Shown here piece after piece: positions 35,128 to 46,395 of a stretch of DNA of 64,000 bases. Within the stretch, counting starts at the first letter, position 1. Every line of letters begins with the position of its first letter. The stretch is from Pseudomonadota bacterium. Its GTDB lineage: Bacteria > Myxococcota_A > Polyangia > GCA-2747355. The DNA lies in assembly GCA_016702545.1 (NCBI GenBank), contig JADJDT010000008.1, positions 62,001 through 126,000 of the forward strand, given 5' to 3'. The notes under the pieces were generated by a model that had not been told where the DNA came from, made no database searches, and saw nothing but the letters and a program-made list of their open reading frames with translations. The translations under genes and the position numbers were made by a program.

Positions 35128-36489
35128 GTGGTGTTGCATTCAGTGTTGTATCCAAGGGCACGGCGACGAGCTGCTGGTGCCGGTTTGGGGACGGCGCCTC
35201 GTCGCGGCTGGGGCCTGTGCTTGGCGGCGCTAGCAGGGTTCGGCTGCGGCGATGGGCTGAAGGTCAAGGGCAGCTTCGACCGCGTGATCGGCGAGTCGTT
35301 GACGGTCAAGCTGACCGAGGGAAAGCCGACCTTCGGCAGCGCTGTGACGCTGGTCGATGCCGCCGGCACGGTCTTCGACGCCAACGCGCTGCGCAACCGG
35401 CTGATCAGTCCGCGCGAGCTGAGTTGCGTCATCCCGCGCGGTGCCCAGGTCGGCGCGGCGCGACTCCGGCTCCCCAGGCAGGGCACGAGCGCGGAGTTCG
35501 CCGTCCCGCTGACGGTCAGCCGGCTGATCGTCGCGCTGGACCAAGCGGGCGCGGTTCAGGTGCTGCCGCTCGCGGGTAGCGTCGTCAGCGGCGGCCAAGT
35601 CGACACCCCCCTGAAGGGCGCTCAGGTCTCGCTGTCGCCGGACGGTGGCCAGCTTGCGGTGCTGACGACGCCGGGCGACGGGTTGCCGAACGGCCAGCTC
35701 CGGCTCTATGCCCTCGCGGCTCCGCCGCGGCTCCTGCACACCCTGGACCTCGAGCAGCCGGCGCTGGTGGTTGCGGCCACCGACGATGGGGTGCTGGTGG
35801 CCACGGCCGCCCAGTTGATCTTCTACCGGGCCGATCGCGAGAACGGGCTGCAGACCGCCTGGACGGTCACGCTGCCGCAGGTGCAGGCCCTCGCCGTCGC
35901 CGCCGAGGCGCGCTTCGCCGCGGTGCTGACGCGCTGCGACGCGGACGGCGACAGCACGGTCGATGCGGACTGCGTCGCGCGCGTGGCGCTCGATCGCGAC
36001 GACGCAGGTCAGCAGCTCAGCGCCTTCACGGTCCTCGACCGGGTGCCGAGCGCCAAGCTGCTCGCCCTGCGTCGCGATGGTCTGGCGGCCGTTGTCGCCG
36101 ACACGCAGTTGGTCTACGGCGTGCTCTACGGCGGGACAGCGCCGCGCCTCACCGCCCAGGCCTGGGACCCCAGCCCCGCCGAGCCGACGAGTATCGACGA
36201 CGCGCCCTCCCCGATCGGCGACATCTTCGCGATCAGCGATCAGCGCAATGGCGTGGTGTTCGTGGTCGGCTTCAATCCGGCCGCAGGCAACGACCTCAGC
36301 GTGGTCCGGCGTTCGCCGGTGCTAGATATCGCGCCCGTGGCGTTGAGCTTCGGCCGCGGCACCGACCTGCTGGTGGCGACCCGGGACGCCGGCATCTTCG
36401 GTCTCGACGTCGCCACCGGCAAGAGCACGGACCAGCCGCTGGTGTCGGGCCCGCCGGCGGGCCTGCGCAGCTTCGTCGCGCAACCCTGA
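35128..36489 (+). CDS. Putative lipoprotein, beta-propeller-like
   Basis: About 453 residues from GTG 35128, where GGAGAGG lies 7 nt upstream; an earlier in-frame start at 35071 lacks a ribosome site. The signal region is GWGLCLAALAGFGCGDG with Cys near residue 40. The rest is mostly beta strands with repeated short motifs (QVSLSPDGGQLAVLTTPGDG, ALVVAATDDGVLVATAAQLIFY, LVYGVLYGGTAPRLTAQAW), consistent with a propeller or IPT-like extracellular protein. One DADGDSTVDADC segment resembles a calcium-binding loop. No named family; likely surface or periplasmic. Confidence 0.65.
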   Translation: MVLHSVLYPRARRRAAGAGLGTAPRRGWGLCLAALAGFGCGDGLKVKGSFDRVIGESLTVKLTEGKPTFGSAVTLVDAAGTVFDANALRNRLISPRELSCVIPRGAQVGAARLRLPRQGTSAEFAVPLTVSRLIVALDQAGAVQVLPLAGSVVSGGQVDTPLKGAQVSLSPDGGQLAVLTTPGDGLPNGQLRLYALAAPPRLLHTLDLEQPALVVAATDDGVLVATAAQLIFYRADRENGLQTAWTVTLPQVQALAVAAEARFAAVLTRCDADGDSTVDADCVARVALDRDDAGQQLSAFTVLDRVPSAKLLALRRDGLAAVVADTQLVYGVLYGGTAPRLTAQAWDPSPAEPTSIDDAPSPIGDIFAISDQRNGVVFVVGFNPAAGNDLSVVRRSPVLDIAPVALSFGRGTDLLVATRDAGIFGLDVATGKSTDQPLVSGPPAGLRSFVAQP

Positions 36490-36527
36490 GCGGTTCGTGT
36501 GGGTGCCCGCCGGAAGCCGGCGTGGCC

Positions 36528-36565
36528 GGTGTTACTCGCTGATCGCGGTGTTATTCGCTGATCGG
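36528..36565. repeat. 19-bp tandem duplication across the stop of the OmpA-family gene
   Basis: GGTGTTACTCGCTGATCGC and a second copy with two changes lie head to tail. Both encode, on the minus strand, Ile-Ser-Glu-stop, so the C-terminal codons and TAA/TAA stops are present twice. Confidence 0.8.
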
Positions 36566-37300
36566 GGGCAGCTCGTCGAGCCTGGGCATCAGCACGATCT
36601 CGATGCGGCGATTGGAGCGGCGGCCCTCCTCGTCGGCGTTGTCGCCGACGGGATCGAACTCGGAGTAGCCCGCGGCGACGAGCTGCCGCGGATCGACGCT
36701 CTGGGCCTGCAGGAACTTCACGACCTCGACGGCGCGTGCCGCCGAGAGCTCCCAATTGGAGCCGAAGCGGCGCGTGCGAATCGGCACGTTGTCGGTGTGG
36801 CCGGCCACCAGGAACTCGCGCTCTCCGATGTCGCGCAGCACGCGGGCTAGCTCGGTCAGCGCCAGCTTGCCGTCAGCCTTCAGCTCCGTTTGACCCGGAT
36901 CGAACAGGATCTTGTCGCTCATCTGCACGATCATCCGGCCCTTGCGGATTTTGACGTTGAGCTGACCCGAGTCGATCATCGCCCGCAGGCGCGACAGCAG
37001 CTCGCGGAAGGTGCGCGTGCGCTCCTCCGCGGCGACGCGCGCCTGGCGCACCGCCTGAAGCTCCTTCTCCGTGGCGCCGAGCTGCCGCGCCAGGGCATCC
37101 TTGTCGCCCTTGGCCGCCGCGAGCTGCAGCTTGAGTTCGTCGCGCGCCGAGCCGGCGCGGTCTAGCTCGGTGCGCTTGCTCGCCAGGGTGGCCCGGCAGC
37201 GCTGCAGATCCTTGAGCGTGGCGTTGTAGTTCTCTTCCGGGACGCCGCAGCCGGCGATCGACGCGGCGACCGTGGCCCCTACCCACCAACCCGTCTTCAT
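36551..37300 (-). CDS. OmpA-family peptidoglycan-binding lipoprotein
   Basis: 249 residues. ATG 37300 follows AGGAGCGAGGA; a lipobox-type signal (VGATVAASIAGCG, Cys at ~18). A coiled coil of ~90 residues (LKDLQRCRATLASKRTELDRAG...) leads to the OmpA domain: DKILFDPGQTELKADGKLALTELARVL, LVAGHTDNVPIRTRRFGSNWELSAARAVEVVKFL, VAAGYSEFDPVGDNADEEGRRSNRRIEIVL, which contains the conserved Asp and Arg for meso-DAP binding. It should tie the outer membrane to peptidoglycan, like Pal or MotB-type proteins. Confidence 0.88.
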   Translation of the reverse strand: MKTGWWVGATVAASIAGCGVPEENYNATLKDLQRCRATLASKRTELDRAGSARDELKLQLAAAKGDKDALARQLGATEKELQAVRQARVAAEERTRTFRELLSRLRAMIDSGQLNVKIRKGRMIVQMSDKILFDPGQTELKADGKLALTELARVLRDIGEREFLVAGHTDNVPIRTRRFGSNWELSAARAVEVVKFLQAQSVDPRQLVAAGYSEFDPVGDNADEEGRRSNRRIEIVLMPRLDELPPISE

Positions 37301-37625
37301 CGTCCTCGCTCCTGTGATCGGCAGGCGACCGAGCCTCGGCCGGTCGCCTGCGCATGCTCGCGGGACCGCCTCGGCGGTGGTCGCCAGCGCACCGCAGCAT
37401 AATCGCCTGGTCGGCGGCCACGCAACTGCCGCGCGTCCCGCAGTCGTGTGGTCCACGAACGGAGGCGATGCGGCGCCGCAGGGAATCGAGGCGGGCCCTT
37501 CTTTGACAGCCGCGGCCGCCAAAAGTATCCTGTCGACCTACGTTTTCCTACGTAAGTACCGATGTAGGACAACGCGTGCCGAGCCGCCACGAGCGGCGGT
37601 GTGCGATCGCAGGTGGGGGATCATC
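37301..37625. other. Intergenic region upstream of ftsK
   Basis: 325 bp between divergent ompA-type and ftsK genes. Holds the promoter at 37503-37531 and, after it, two CTACGT direct repeats and a CCTAC/GTAGG inverted pair within the leader (about 37538-37568), possible operator or attenuation sites. No coding region is supported, though the ftsK frame is open through it. Confidence 0.5.
37503..37531 (+). promoter_or_regulatory. Strong sigma-70-type promoter for ftsK
   Basis: TTGACA (37503-37508), 17-bp spacer, TATCCT (37526-37531). Exact -35 consensus and correct spacing. Leader to GTG 37626 is about 88 nt. Confidence 0.6.
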
Positions 37626-40478
37626 GTGGCCTCAAGACAGACGCGGGAGGGCGGCTCGGACGGCGATTCGAGGCCGTCGCGATCGGGCGGCGCTGACGCG
37701 GGGTTGGACGGTGGCGCTGGAGCGTCGCGGCGGCGCCACGAGGCCCTGGGCATCCTGATGATGACGGGCGCGCTGCTGCTGGGGCCCAGTCTGGCCTCCG
37801 TCCAGTTCGGGCGCGGACGCCTGATGGGCCCGCTCGGTCAGCTTGTCGGGATGGCGCTCAACAACGCGCTCGGCCTCACCGCTTACTTGCTGGTGCTGTG
37901 GCTGCTGGCGGAGGCGCTCCAGGTCTTCGCTGGTGCGCTGCCGTCGGCCGCGAGCGCGGCCTCGCGCGAGGCGCGCCGACGGGGCTGGCGGCGGCCGACC
38001 GGTCAGCTCACTGTGCTGCTCTTCGCCGCGATGTTGCTGCACCTCGTGCTGCACCCGCGTCGCCTCGCCCATGCGTCCGGGGGCGGCGCGCTCGGCGAGT
38101 ACACGGCCGAGCTGCTGAGCGCCCTGCTCTCACGGCCGGGTACCTGGATTCTCGTGCTGAGCGGCCTCGCCCTGAGCCTCGTGTTGAGCACGAATCTGAG
38201 CTGGGTCCGCAGCACCCTGCGCCTGGTGGCCCTGCTGCAGCGTGTCGGCGCCGCGACCCAGGCGGCGCTGGCCCGCGTGCCCCCGCGGCTGGCTGCCCTG
38301 CGGGCTTGGTTGGCGGCCCAGCTCGCCTACGCTCGCCTGCCGCCGCAACTTGCCGTCGACGGCGCCGGTGGCGCCACGCTCCCGCGCGTACTGCGTCTCA
38401 ACCTCGAGCCCGAGGGCGACGAGACGCTCGACGACGGCCTGGCTCCCTTCGAGTCCGGCGGCGCAGCGGTCGGCGGCGGCGGCCTCCTGGCGCGGCTGCG
38501 CGCGCATCTGCGCGGCCGCGGCACCAGCGGCCCCGAGCGGGGGTGGGTCGCCTCGCCCGACCTGGGCGCCCTGCCGGATCCGGTCGAGGCCGAGAGCGCG
38601 GCGTTGGTGCATGCCGTGGCCCCGCCCGGTGCGCTCTTTGGTGCGGGTCCGACCGTGCAGCCCTTGGTCCGGCGCCTGCAGCGCTCGCGCCCCGCCCGGG
38701 TGGATGATGCTGCGGGGGCCGAGCCTGCCGCGAAGAGCGCGACCTCCGCCCCGGAGGTCGAGCTCACGAAGGCCACCGTGCCCGCGGCGCCCCCGCGCGA
38801 GGCGGGCGCTCCGGCGGCGTTGACGATCGTCAAGAGTCCCTTCGTGCCACCGACGCCCGCGGCGGTCGGACCGGCCGATGCGCGGGCTTCCGTCGGCACC
38901 GAGCCGCAGACCCTCGATCCGGACGGTACGGGCTTCGTGCTCAACGGCACGAGCTATCAACTGCCGCCGCTGTCGCTGCTGACCGAGCACGGCGAGGGGC
39001 GGATCGCCATCGACGAGGACGCGATCCAGCGCCAGGCGGCGCGGCTGACCAAGACCCTTGGCGACTACAAGATCTTCGGACAGGTGACTGAGGTCCATCC
39101 GGGGCCTGTCGTGACGATGTACGAGTTCGTGCCGGCGCCGGGGACGCGCATCAGCAAGGTCGCCGGCCTCTCCAACGACCTCGCGATGTCCTTGCACGCC
39201 CAGCGCGTCCGGATCGTGGCACCGATCCCCGGCAAGGGTGCGATCGGCATCGAGGTCCCCAACGAGCGGCGGGAGACGGTCTCGTTTCGCGACATCGTGG
39301 GCGACGAGACCTTTCGCGGCAAGGCCAGCGCGCCGCGCGGCAGCAGTGCGCGCGCGCCGCTCAAGCTGGCGCTGGGTAAGAACATCGCCGGACTGCCCGT
39401 GGTGATGGATCTGGCCAAGGCGCCCCACCTGCTGGTCGCCGGCGCCACGGGCGCGGGCAAGAGCGTCAGCATCAACGCGATGATCTGCAGCCTGCTCCTG
39501 CGCTGCACGCCGGACGAGGTGCGACTGATCCTGATCGACCCCAAGTTCCTCGAGCTCTCGGGCTACAACGGCATCCCCCACCTGCTGCTGCCGGTCGTGA
39601 CGGACCCGAAGCAGGCGGCGGTCGCGCTGCGCTGGGCGGTGGCGGAGATGGAGCGCCGCTATCAGCTGCTGGCCGCGATGCACGTGCGCGATATCGTCGG
39701 TTTCAACCGCAAGGTCGATCGCCTGCGCGAGGGGCACGAGGGCGAGGATGGGCACCCGACCAGGACAGCGGAGGCGGGTGCCGAGGCGCGCGCGGGCGCG
39801 GCCGATGCCGCCGGCGCGCCACCCCAGCGGCTGCCCTACCTGGTGGTGGTGATCGATGAATTCGCCGATCTGATGATGTGCAGCGCCAAGGACGTGGAGA
39901 CCTGCGTCGCGCGGCTGGCGCAGAAGGCCCGCGCCTGCGGGATCCACCTGATCGTCGCCACGCAGCGCCCCTCGGTCGACGTGATCACCGGGCTGATCAA
40001 GGCCAACTTCCCCTCGCGCGTGGCGTTCCAGGTGGCGGCCAACCACGACTCCAAGACCATCCTCGGCACCTACGGGGCGGAGAATCTGCTCGGCGCCGGT
40101 GACATGTTGGTGATCGACCGCGGGGTCGAGATGAAGCGCGTCCACGGCGCCTACATCTCCGACGACGAGATCCGCGCCATCATCGACTGGCTGCGTCAGC
40201 AGGGCCGTCCGATCTACGACATGGACATCCTCAAGGATGACGAGGAGGGCGAGGAGGGCGCCGCGCAGCCGGACGAGCCCCGTGACGAGCTCTACGATCA
40301 GGCGCTCGCGCTGGTCGCCGAGAGTCGCCAGGCCTCGATCTCGATGGTGCAGCGCCGGCTGCGGATCGGCTACAACCGCGCCGCCCGCCTGGTCGAGCGC
40401 ATGGAACGCGAAGGCGTCGTCGGCCCCGCGGATGGCGTCCGCGGCCGCGAGGTGCTGATTCAGCACCACGAGCCCTAG
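37626..40478 (+). CDS. ftsK: DNA translocase FtsK/SpoIIIE family
   Basis: About 950 residues from GTG 37626 (GGGGA 5 nt upstream); the frame is open back to 37272 but that lies in promoter DNA. Four membrane helices in the first ~200 residues (EALGILMMTGALLLGP, LVGMALNNALGLTAYLLVLWLLAEALQVF, LTVLLFAAMLLHLVLHP, GTWILVLSGLALSLVLS), an Ala/Pro linker, then the motor: GQVTEVHPGPVVTMYEFVPAPGTR, Walker A VAGATGAGKSVSIN, Walker B YLVVVIDEFADLMM, and LIVATQRPSVDVITG. The C-terminal gamma winged helix (SRQASISMVQRRLRIGYNRAARLVERME) should read KOPS/SRS-like sites. It pumps chromosome DNA through the septum. An insert of ~30 residues interrupts the motor after FNRKVDRLREG. Confidence 0.93.
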   Translation: MASRQTREGGSDGDSRPSRSGGADAGLDGGAGASRRRHEALGILMMTGALLLGPSLASVQFGRGRLMGPLGQLVGMALNNALGLTAYLLVLWLLAEALQVFAGALPSAASAASREARRRGWRRPTGQLTVLLFAAMLLHLVLHPRRLAHASGGGALGEYTAELLSALLSRPGTWILVLSGLALSLVLSTNLSWVRSTLRLVALLQRVGAATQAALARVPPRLAALRAWLAAQLAYARLPPQLAVDGAGGATLPRVLRLNLEPEGDETLDDGLAPFESGGAAVGGGGLLARLRAHLRGRGTSGPERGWVASPDLGALPDPVEAESAALVHAVAPPGALFGAGPTVQPLVRRLQRSRPARVDDAAGAEPAAKSATSAPEVELTKATVPAAPPREAGAPAALTIVKSPFVPPTPAAVGPADARASVGTEPQTLDPDGTGFVLNGTSYQLPPLSLLTEHGEGRIAIDEDAIQRQAARLTKTLGDYKIFGQVTEVHPGPVVTMYEFVPAPGTRISKVAGLSNDLAMSLHAQRVRIVAPIPGKGAIGIEVPNERRETVSFRDIVGDETFRGKASAPRGSSARAPLKLALGKNIAGLPVVMDLAKAPHLLVAGATGAGKSVSINAMICSLLLRCTPDEVRLILIDPKFLELSGYNGIPHLLLPVVTDPKQAAVALRWAVAEMERRYQLLAAMHVRDIVGFNRKVDRLREGHEGEDGHPTRTAEAGAEARAGAADAAGAPPQRLPYLVVVIDEFADLMMCSAKDVETCVARLAQKARACGIHLIVATQRPSVDVITGLIKANFPSRVAFQVAANHDSKTILGTYGAENLLGAGDMLVIDRGVEMKRVHGAYISDDEIRAIIDWLRQQGRPIYDMDILKDDEEGEEGAAQPDEPRDELYDQALALVAESRQASISMVQRRLRIGYNRAARLVERMEREGVVGPADGVRGREVLIQHHEP

Positions 40479-40518
40479 CTCCCGAGCGCTGGCAGCCTCG
40501 GGCGGGGGCTCGCTGTGC

Positions 40519-40524
40519 TAGACT
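40519..40524 (+). promoter_or_regulatory. -10-like element before lolA
   Basis: TAGACT in GTGCTAGACTCCGCGCC, 43 nt before the lolA start. Recurring type in this window; -35 not clear. Confidence 0.3.
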
Positions 40525-40566
40525 CCGCGCCAGCCGGGCCGGCCCGGCGCTGCTCGAGGACCTGCG

Positions 40567-41292
40567 ATGCGAAGCGATCGGCGCTGCGGGTGGCTGCTGG
40601 TGTTGGGTGCTGCCATGGTCCCGCTGACGGCGTGGGCCGGGGCGCCGAGCGTGGCCCCGACGACGCCGCCGGCCCCCACCGGAGCCGCGGCGGTCGCGGC
40701 GATCGTCCAGGCCGTCCAGGCGCGCTACGAGGGCACCCGGGACCTCAAGGCCCAGTTCAAGCAGGTCTACACCGATCAGCTCTACGGCCGCAGCCGCACG
40801 AGCTACGGCTACCTCTTCGTCAAGAAGCCCGGCATGATGCGGTGGAACTACGCCGCGCCGGAGCGCAAGGCCTTCATCTCGGACGGCAAGGTCTTGTGGG
40901 TCTGGGAGCCGGCCGACAAGCAGGCGTTCCGCAATCCGCTCGATCTACGCACGCTGTCGACGGGCCTGACCTTCTTGCTCGGCGCCGGTGACCTGCGCCG
41001 CGAGTTCGAGATCGGCTTGGCCAGCGCCCCGCGCGATCGGCTGGGAGGGCCCGATGATGTCGTGCTCAAGCTGACGCCGAAGCAGCCGAGCGCCCAGCTC
41101 GATTACCTGGTGCTGGTGGTGCGTCGCGTGGACCACGCGGTGGTCGAGTCGATGATCGTCAACGAGAGCAGCACCAATCACCTGATCTTCTCGCAGATGG
41201 TCTTCAACACCCGCCTCGGCAACGAGCGCTTCCGCTTCCGGCCGAGCGCCGACACGCGCGTGGTCGAGGGCGCGAAGCTCGAGCGCCCCTGA
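40567..41292 (+). CDS. lolA: Outer membrane lipoprotein carrier protein LolA
   Basis: 241 residues. Signal peptide WLLVLGAAMVPLTAWA, cleavage ~ residue 26. Core matches LolA: VQARYEGTRDLKAQFKQVYTDQ, SYGYLFVKKPGMMRWNYAAPERKAFISDGKVLWVWEP, DKQAFRNPLDLRTLSTGLTFLLGAGDLRREF, and LVVRRVDHAVVESMIVNE. It should pick lipoproteins from the inner-membrane LolCDE complex and ferry them through the periplasm. It follows ftsK, the classic ftsK-lolA order of proteobacteria, supporting orthology. Confidence 0.92.
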   Translation: MRSDRRCGWLLVLGAAMVPLTAWAGAPSVAPTTPPAPTGAAAVAAIVQAVQARYEGTRDLKAQFKQVYTDQLYGRSRTSYGYLFVKKPGMMRWNYAAPERKAFISDGKVLWVWEPADKQAFRNPLDLRTLSTGLTFLLGAGDLRREFEIGLASAPRDRLGGPDDVVLKLTPKQPSAQLDYLVLVVRRVDHAVVESMIVNESSTNHLIFSQMVFNTRLGNERFRFRPSADTRVVEGAKLERP

Positions 41293-41311
41293 GCGTCGCT
41301 GGCCCAGCCGC

Positions 41312-42547
41312 ATGCGTGACGAAACGCTCCGCCTACCCGAGGCCCGCTTCAGCTGCCAGAGCTGCGGGCGCTGTTGCACGCTGTGGAGCGTGACGATCGA
41401 CGCCACGAAGGTCGCGGCGCTGCGACGCCATGATTGGTCGCACGTCGGCCGCGGCGATCCCTTCGAGCGCAATCGCGGGCCGGGCGAGCCCTACCGCCTG
41501 CGCCTGGTCGATGGGCGCTGTTTCTTCCTCGACGCGGACCGTCGCTGTTGCATCCACAGCGAGCTGGGCTACGAGGCCAAGCCCGAGGGCTGCAAGGCCT
41601 TCCCGCTGCACTTCACCAGCGTCGCCGGCACGTCGTATGGGCGCTTGAGCTTCTACTGTCCGTCGGTGAGCGCCAATCAGGGCCGGCCCCTGCGCGAGCA
41701 GCAGCGCTGGGCGCGCGCGGTGCTCAAGCGGGTGGGGGCTGGCGCCCATCAGGGCCCGCTACGGCTCAATCGGACGATCGAGCTGACGTCGGCGGAGCTC
41801 GATCGGATCGAGCGTCAGCTCGTCCGCTGGGTCGAGCAGCCGGGCACCTCGGTGGCGCAGCGCCTGGGGGCCGGTGCGGCGCTGCTGGCCGAGCTCGAGC
41901 GCCGCGTCACGGAGCAGGGCAAGCGGGCGGTGGCCGGCTGCCTGAGCGAGGCGGAGCAGTGGGACGTCGTGGCGCGCTATGCCGAGTGGCAGGCCGGTGG
42001 GCGCGCGGCGCAGGCGGGACCGGTGCTGTCACTGTTCCTCGGCGCTGACTGCGGGCCCGGTCCGTGGCCCCGCCTGGCGCACTTCTTCGGCGTCCGGCTC
42101 TTCCAGCTCGGGCTCGCGCCGCTGCGCTCGCGACTGATGCAGGGGCGGGCCTGGCGGCGGCAGCTCGGCCGCGTCGCCTTCGATCCGCCGCTCGGCGACG
42201 AGGCCTTGCTCCAGCGCTACTTCGTCCACAAGCTGCAAGGGCGGCGTCACCTGGGGGGCGACACGCCGTTGATCGGTGGCTTCAACCTGCTGGTCGCCGC
42301 CTACGGGGTGATCAGCGTCCTGGCGCGCCTCAGCGCTGTGCACCACGGCCGCTCGGCGGTCGATGCCCACGACGTCGCCAGCGCGGTGCAGGCGGCCGAC
42401 CTGCTGGTCGTCGAGCACGCGACGATGCTGCACAAGCCGCTCTTTGCCGTGTTGATCGAGCGCGTCTTGGCGTCCCCCTCGCTCGCGCGCGCGATGTTCG
42501 CGCGCGTCGGGCCTGCCCACGCGGACGCCAAGCTCGATCGCGCGTAA
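41312..42547 (+). CDS. YkgJ-family cysteine-cluster protein
   Basis: 411 residues. The N-terminal cysteine cluster is complete: FSCQSCGRCCTLW (residues ~14-26), then RCCIHSELGYEAKPEGCKAFPLHF (~72-95), and FYCPSV. This CxxCGxCC...C-x-x-C pattern belongs to the YkgJ/Fe-S-or-zinc cluster family, which includes flagellin N-methylase FliB-related proteins. The C-terminal ~270 residues are helical and longer than the simple YkgJ domain. Starts 19 nt after lolA, so probably co-transcribed. Its 3' side borders the abnormal G-rich tract. Confidence 0.8.
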   Translation: MRDETLRLPEARFSCQSCGRCCTLWSVTIDATKVAALRRHDWSHVGRGDPFERNRGPGEPYRLRLVDGRCFFLDADRRCCIHSELGYEAKPEGCKAFPLHFTSVAGTSYGRLSFYCPSVSANQGRPLREQQRWARAVLKRVGAGAHQGPLRLNRTIELTSAELDRIERQLVRWVEQPGTSVAQRLGAGAALLAELERRVTEQGKRAVAGCLSEAEQWDVVARYAEWQAGGRAAQAGPVLSLFLGADCGPGPWPRLAHFFGVRLFQLGLAPLRSRLMQGRAWRRQLGRVAFDPPLGDEALLQRYFVHKLQGRRHLGGDTPLIGGFNLLVAAYGVISVLARLSAVHHGRSAVDAHDVASAVQAADLLVVEHATMLHKPLFAVLIERVLASPSLARAMFARVGPAHADAKLDRA

Positions 42548-42607
42548 GGAGGCTCGATCGCCGCTGGCCCCGCGCGCGGTCGTGACGGTGTCGCGCCGAT
42601 CCTGGCG

Positions 42608-44085
<1,478 letters not shown>

Positions 44086-44239
44086 AGGCTGGCCGAAATT
44101 ATCTTACCAACTTGAGCGGCCGATTCATCCCGCGCGTCTGCGTTGCTCGTCGGTTGCGTACAGGCAGTACGCGCCCTCCTCGCGCCTTGCCGCACGGGCG
44201 CCTCGACCGCCAACCTGGCAAGCTAATTTCCGCCAGCCT
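44086..44239. repeat. Intergenic palindromic repeat element, family 1 (copy B)
   Basis: 154 bp with terminal inverted repeats: AGGCTGGCCGAAATTATC at 44086-44103 and its complement (two mismatches) at 44222-44239. The core shares CTGCGTTGCTCGTCGGTTGC and CTCCTCGCGCCTTGCCGC with copy A. The central hairpin is GCGTAC-AGGCA-GTACGC. MITE-like: no coding capacity. Confidence 0.8.
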
Positions 44240-44241
44240 CC

Positions 44242-46172
44242 TTAGCGCTGCGGCGCTGGACGCTGCCGCGCCGCGATCGCCGCCGTCAGCGCGCCGTCGA
44301 GCTCGGGGCAAGCCGTGCGCCTCGCGGACGTTGCCTGCAGCTGCTGCGCATCGAGCAAGACCCGCAACGCGCGCGGATCGTCGAGCTGCCGCAAGCCGGC
44401 CACCGCGCGCTGCCGCAGCTCGCAGCGCGTGCGTTGCTGGAGGTCCAGCCGCCAGACCGTGAGCCAGTCGACGCGCGGGCCGGCGCCGAGCCGCACGAGG
44501 GCCTGCAGCACCCGCTGGCGCCACGCCGCGTCGTTGCTGGTCGCCGCGCCGAGCAGCGGCTCCAGGGCAGCCTGTCCGAGCTCGCCGGTGAGGAACTCGA
44601 GCGCCTGTTGCCGCACCGCCCGGGCGCCAAGCAACGCACCCGCGTCCTCGAGGATGCGGGCATCGCGCCGATAACGCTCGTCGAGCTGCATCGCGCGGCG
44701 ATAGGCGGTGAGCGCGGGCGCGACCTCCCCCTGGCAGATCCGCGCCGCGCCCAGCAGGTAGTGCAAGCGCGCCAGCCGTGGCCACTCGGTGAGCGCGCCG
44801 CGCAGATCGAGCGCAGCCTCGCGGCAGGCGCCTCGCGCCAGCAGCAGCTGCACGGTGTCGAGCCGCTGCGCGAGCGCCGCCGGCAGCGCGGGCGTCGAGG
44901 CGCTGTCCTGTGACGGGCCGCCCGGCGCCCCGGGTGGCGGGGGGAGGCGCGGCGCACCGCGCGCCACCCCCAAAGGCCGGCCAAGGTCAGTGTGCTCAGC
45001 GCCAGCAGGCCGACCAGCGCGCTGGCGAGCACCATCCGTCCGTGGCCTGGTCGAGCGAGCAGCCGCAAGCGCAGTCGCCAGCTCGGCGGGTGATCGAGCG
45101 CGGTGCAGCCGTACCAGTGACGATACGCGCCGGCCACGGCGCGCCAGGCGCGCTGCGCCGCGCGCATCGAGCGCCAACGCGGAGCCGTGCTGAGCCCGCC
45201 ACCGCGCGTGCGTTGCACCTGGTCCAACGCCGCCAGCATCGCCTCGGCGCTGGGGAAGCGCTGCTCCGGCTCGCGCGCCAGGGCGCGTGCCACGAGCTGT
45301 TGCAGCGCGCGCGAAAACGCGCCGGGCGCCACCGCGTCGAGCGCGGGCGCGCGACGCGTCGCCTTCTGCTGCAGCAGGCGCATCGGGTCGTCGGCGCGAA
45401 AGGGCGGTCGGCCGGTCAGCAGGTAGAAGAGGATCACGCCGACGGCGTAGAGGTCGCTGCGCTCGTCGATCGCCAGGCCGGCCGCTTGCTCCGGCGCCAT
45501 GTAGGTCGGGGTGCCGGCCACCTCGGTCGGTTCGCTAGGCCGCGGGGCCCCGCGCACCGTCGGTGGCACGGCCAACCCGAAGTCCAGCACCTTGACCACC
45601 GTGGCGCCCTCGGGGCCGTCGAGCAACATCACGTTGTCGGCCTTGATGTCGCGGTGCACCAGCCCCGTACCATGTGCATGCTGCAGGGCCAGCAGCACCT
45701 GGCGCACGATATCGAGCGCCACCGAGACCGAGACCGGCTTGTTGAGCAGGCTGGTCAGCGGACGGCCCGCGAGCAGCTCCATCACCAGATAGAGCTCCCC
45801 GGTGGCCGCGTGGCCGAAGTCGGTCACGAGCACGCAGTTCGGGTGCTCCTGGCGGCTGGTCGCCAGGGCCTCGCGCTCGAAGCGCTCGGCGAAGCCCCTC
45901 AGGTCGCCCAGATCGCGGCGCACGACCTTGAGCGCGAAGCGCTTCTTCAGCCGCAGATGCTGCACCTCGTAGACGGTGCCCATGCCGCCGCTACCCAGTC
46001 GGCGCAGCACCTCGTAGCGCTCGTCGATCAGGGCGCCGAGCAGCGGATCGTCGGCGATGTGGGCCCCGCAGCCGCGGCAGAAGGCCACCCCCTCGGCGTG
46101 TTCGCGCACGCACTGCGGACAGGACGCTGGGGGGTGCTCGTTCGGCGAGCCAGCGGCGGTCAGCTCGCTCAT
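44242..46172 (-). CDS. Zinc-ribbon Ser/Thr protein kinase with TM and helical-repeat tail (frame broken by one base)
   Basis: ATG 46172. Zinc ribbon CPQCVREHAEGVAFCRGCG (~residues 18-36), then kinase domain: LGSGGMGTVYEVQ, FALKVV, VHRDIKADNVML, LDFGLAVP, YMAPEQAAG. One membrane helix (MVLASALVGLLALSTLTLAGLWGW, ~390) follows. The downstream part continues in another frame with TPR/HEAT-like helices (LDTVQLLLARGACREAALDLRGALTEWPRLARLHYLLGAARI). Adding one base to the G6 run at 44939-44944 joins them through ASPPPPGAPGGPSQ and gives ~643 residues, so an assembly indel is likely. Divergent from the CARDB lipoprotein gene. Confidence 0.85.
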
Positions 46173-46395
46173 CGCAGCAGACTGGCACCCTTCGAGTGGG
46201 GTTTCAAATGCGCTCGCTCGCGTGTCGCCGGCCGCTGGGTTGTGGCGCTCGGGGCCGGCAAGCGGCACACTGGAGCGCAGGGCGGTCGTCGGCCGCGCCA
46301 AGCAGGCGTCGGGCGTGGCGTTCGGGCGAGACCGTGGGCTCGGCGGGGCGGGGTCCACGACGCTCCCCGGCGAGCGCTGCTCAGGAGGGCAAGAC

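Noticed and set aside
37272..37625. Longer ftsK starting at 37272
   Set aside because: The extension crosses the best promoter in the window (TTGACA-17-TATCCT) and overlaps the start of the divergent OmpA-family gene; GTG 37626 has a ribosome site.
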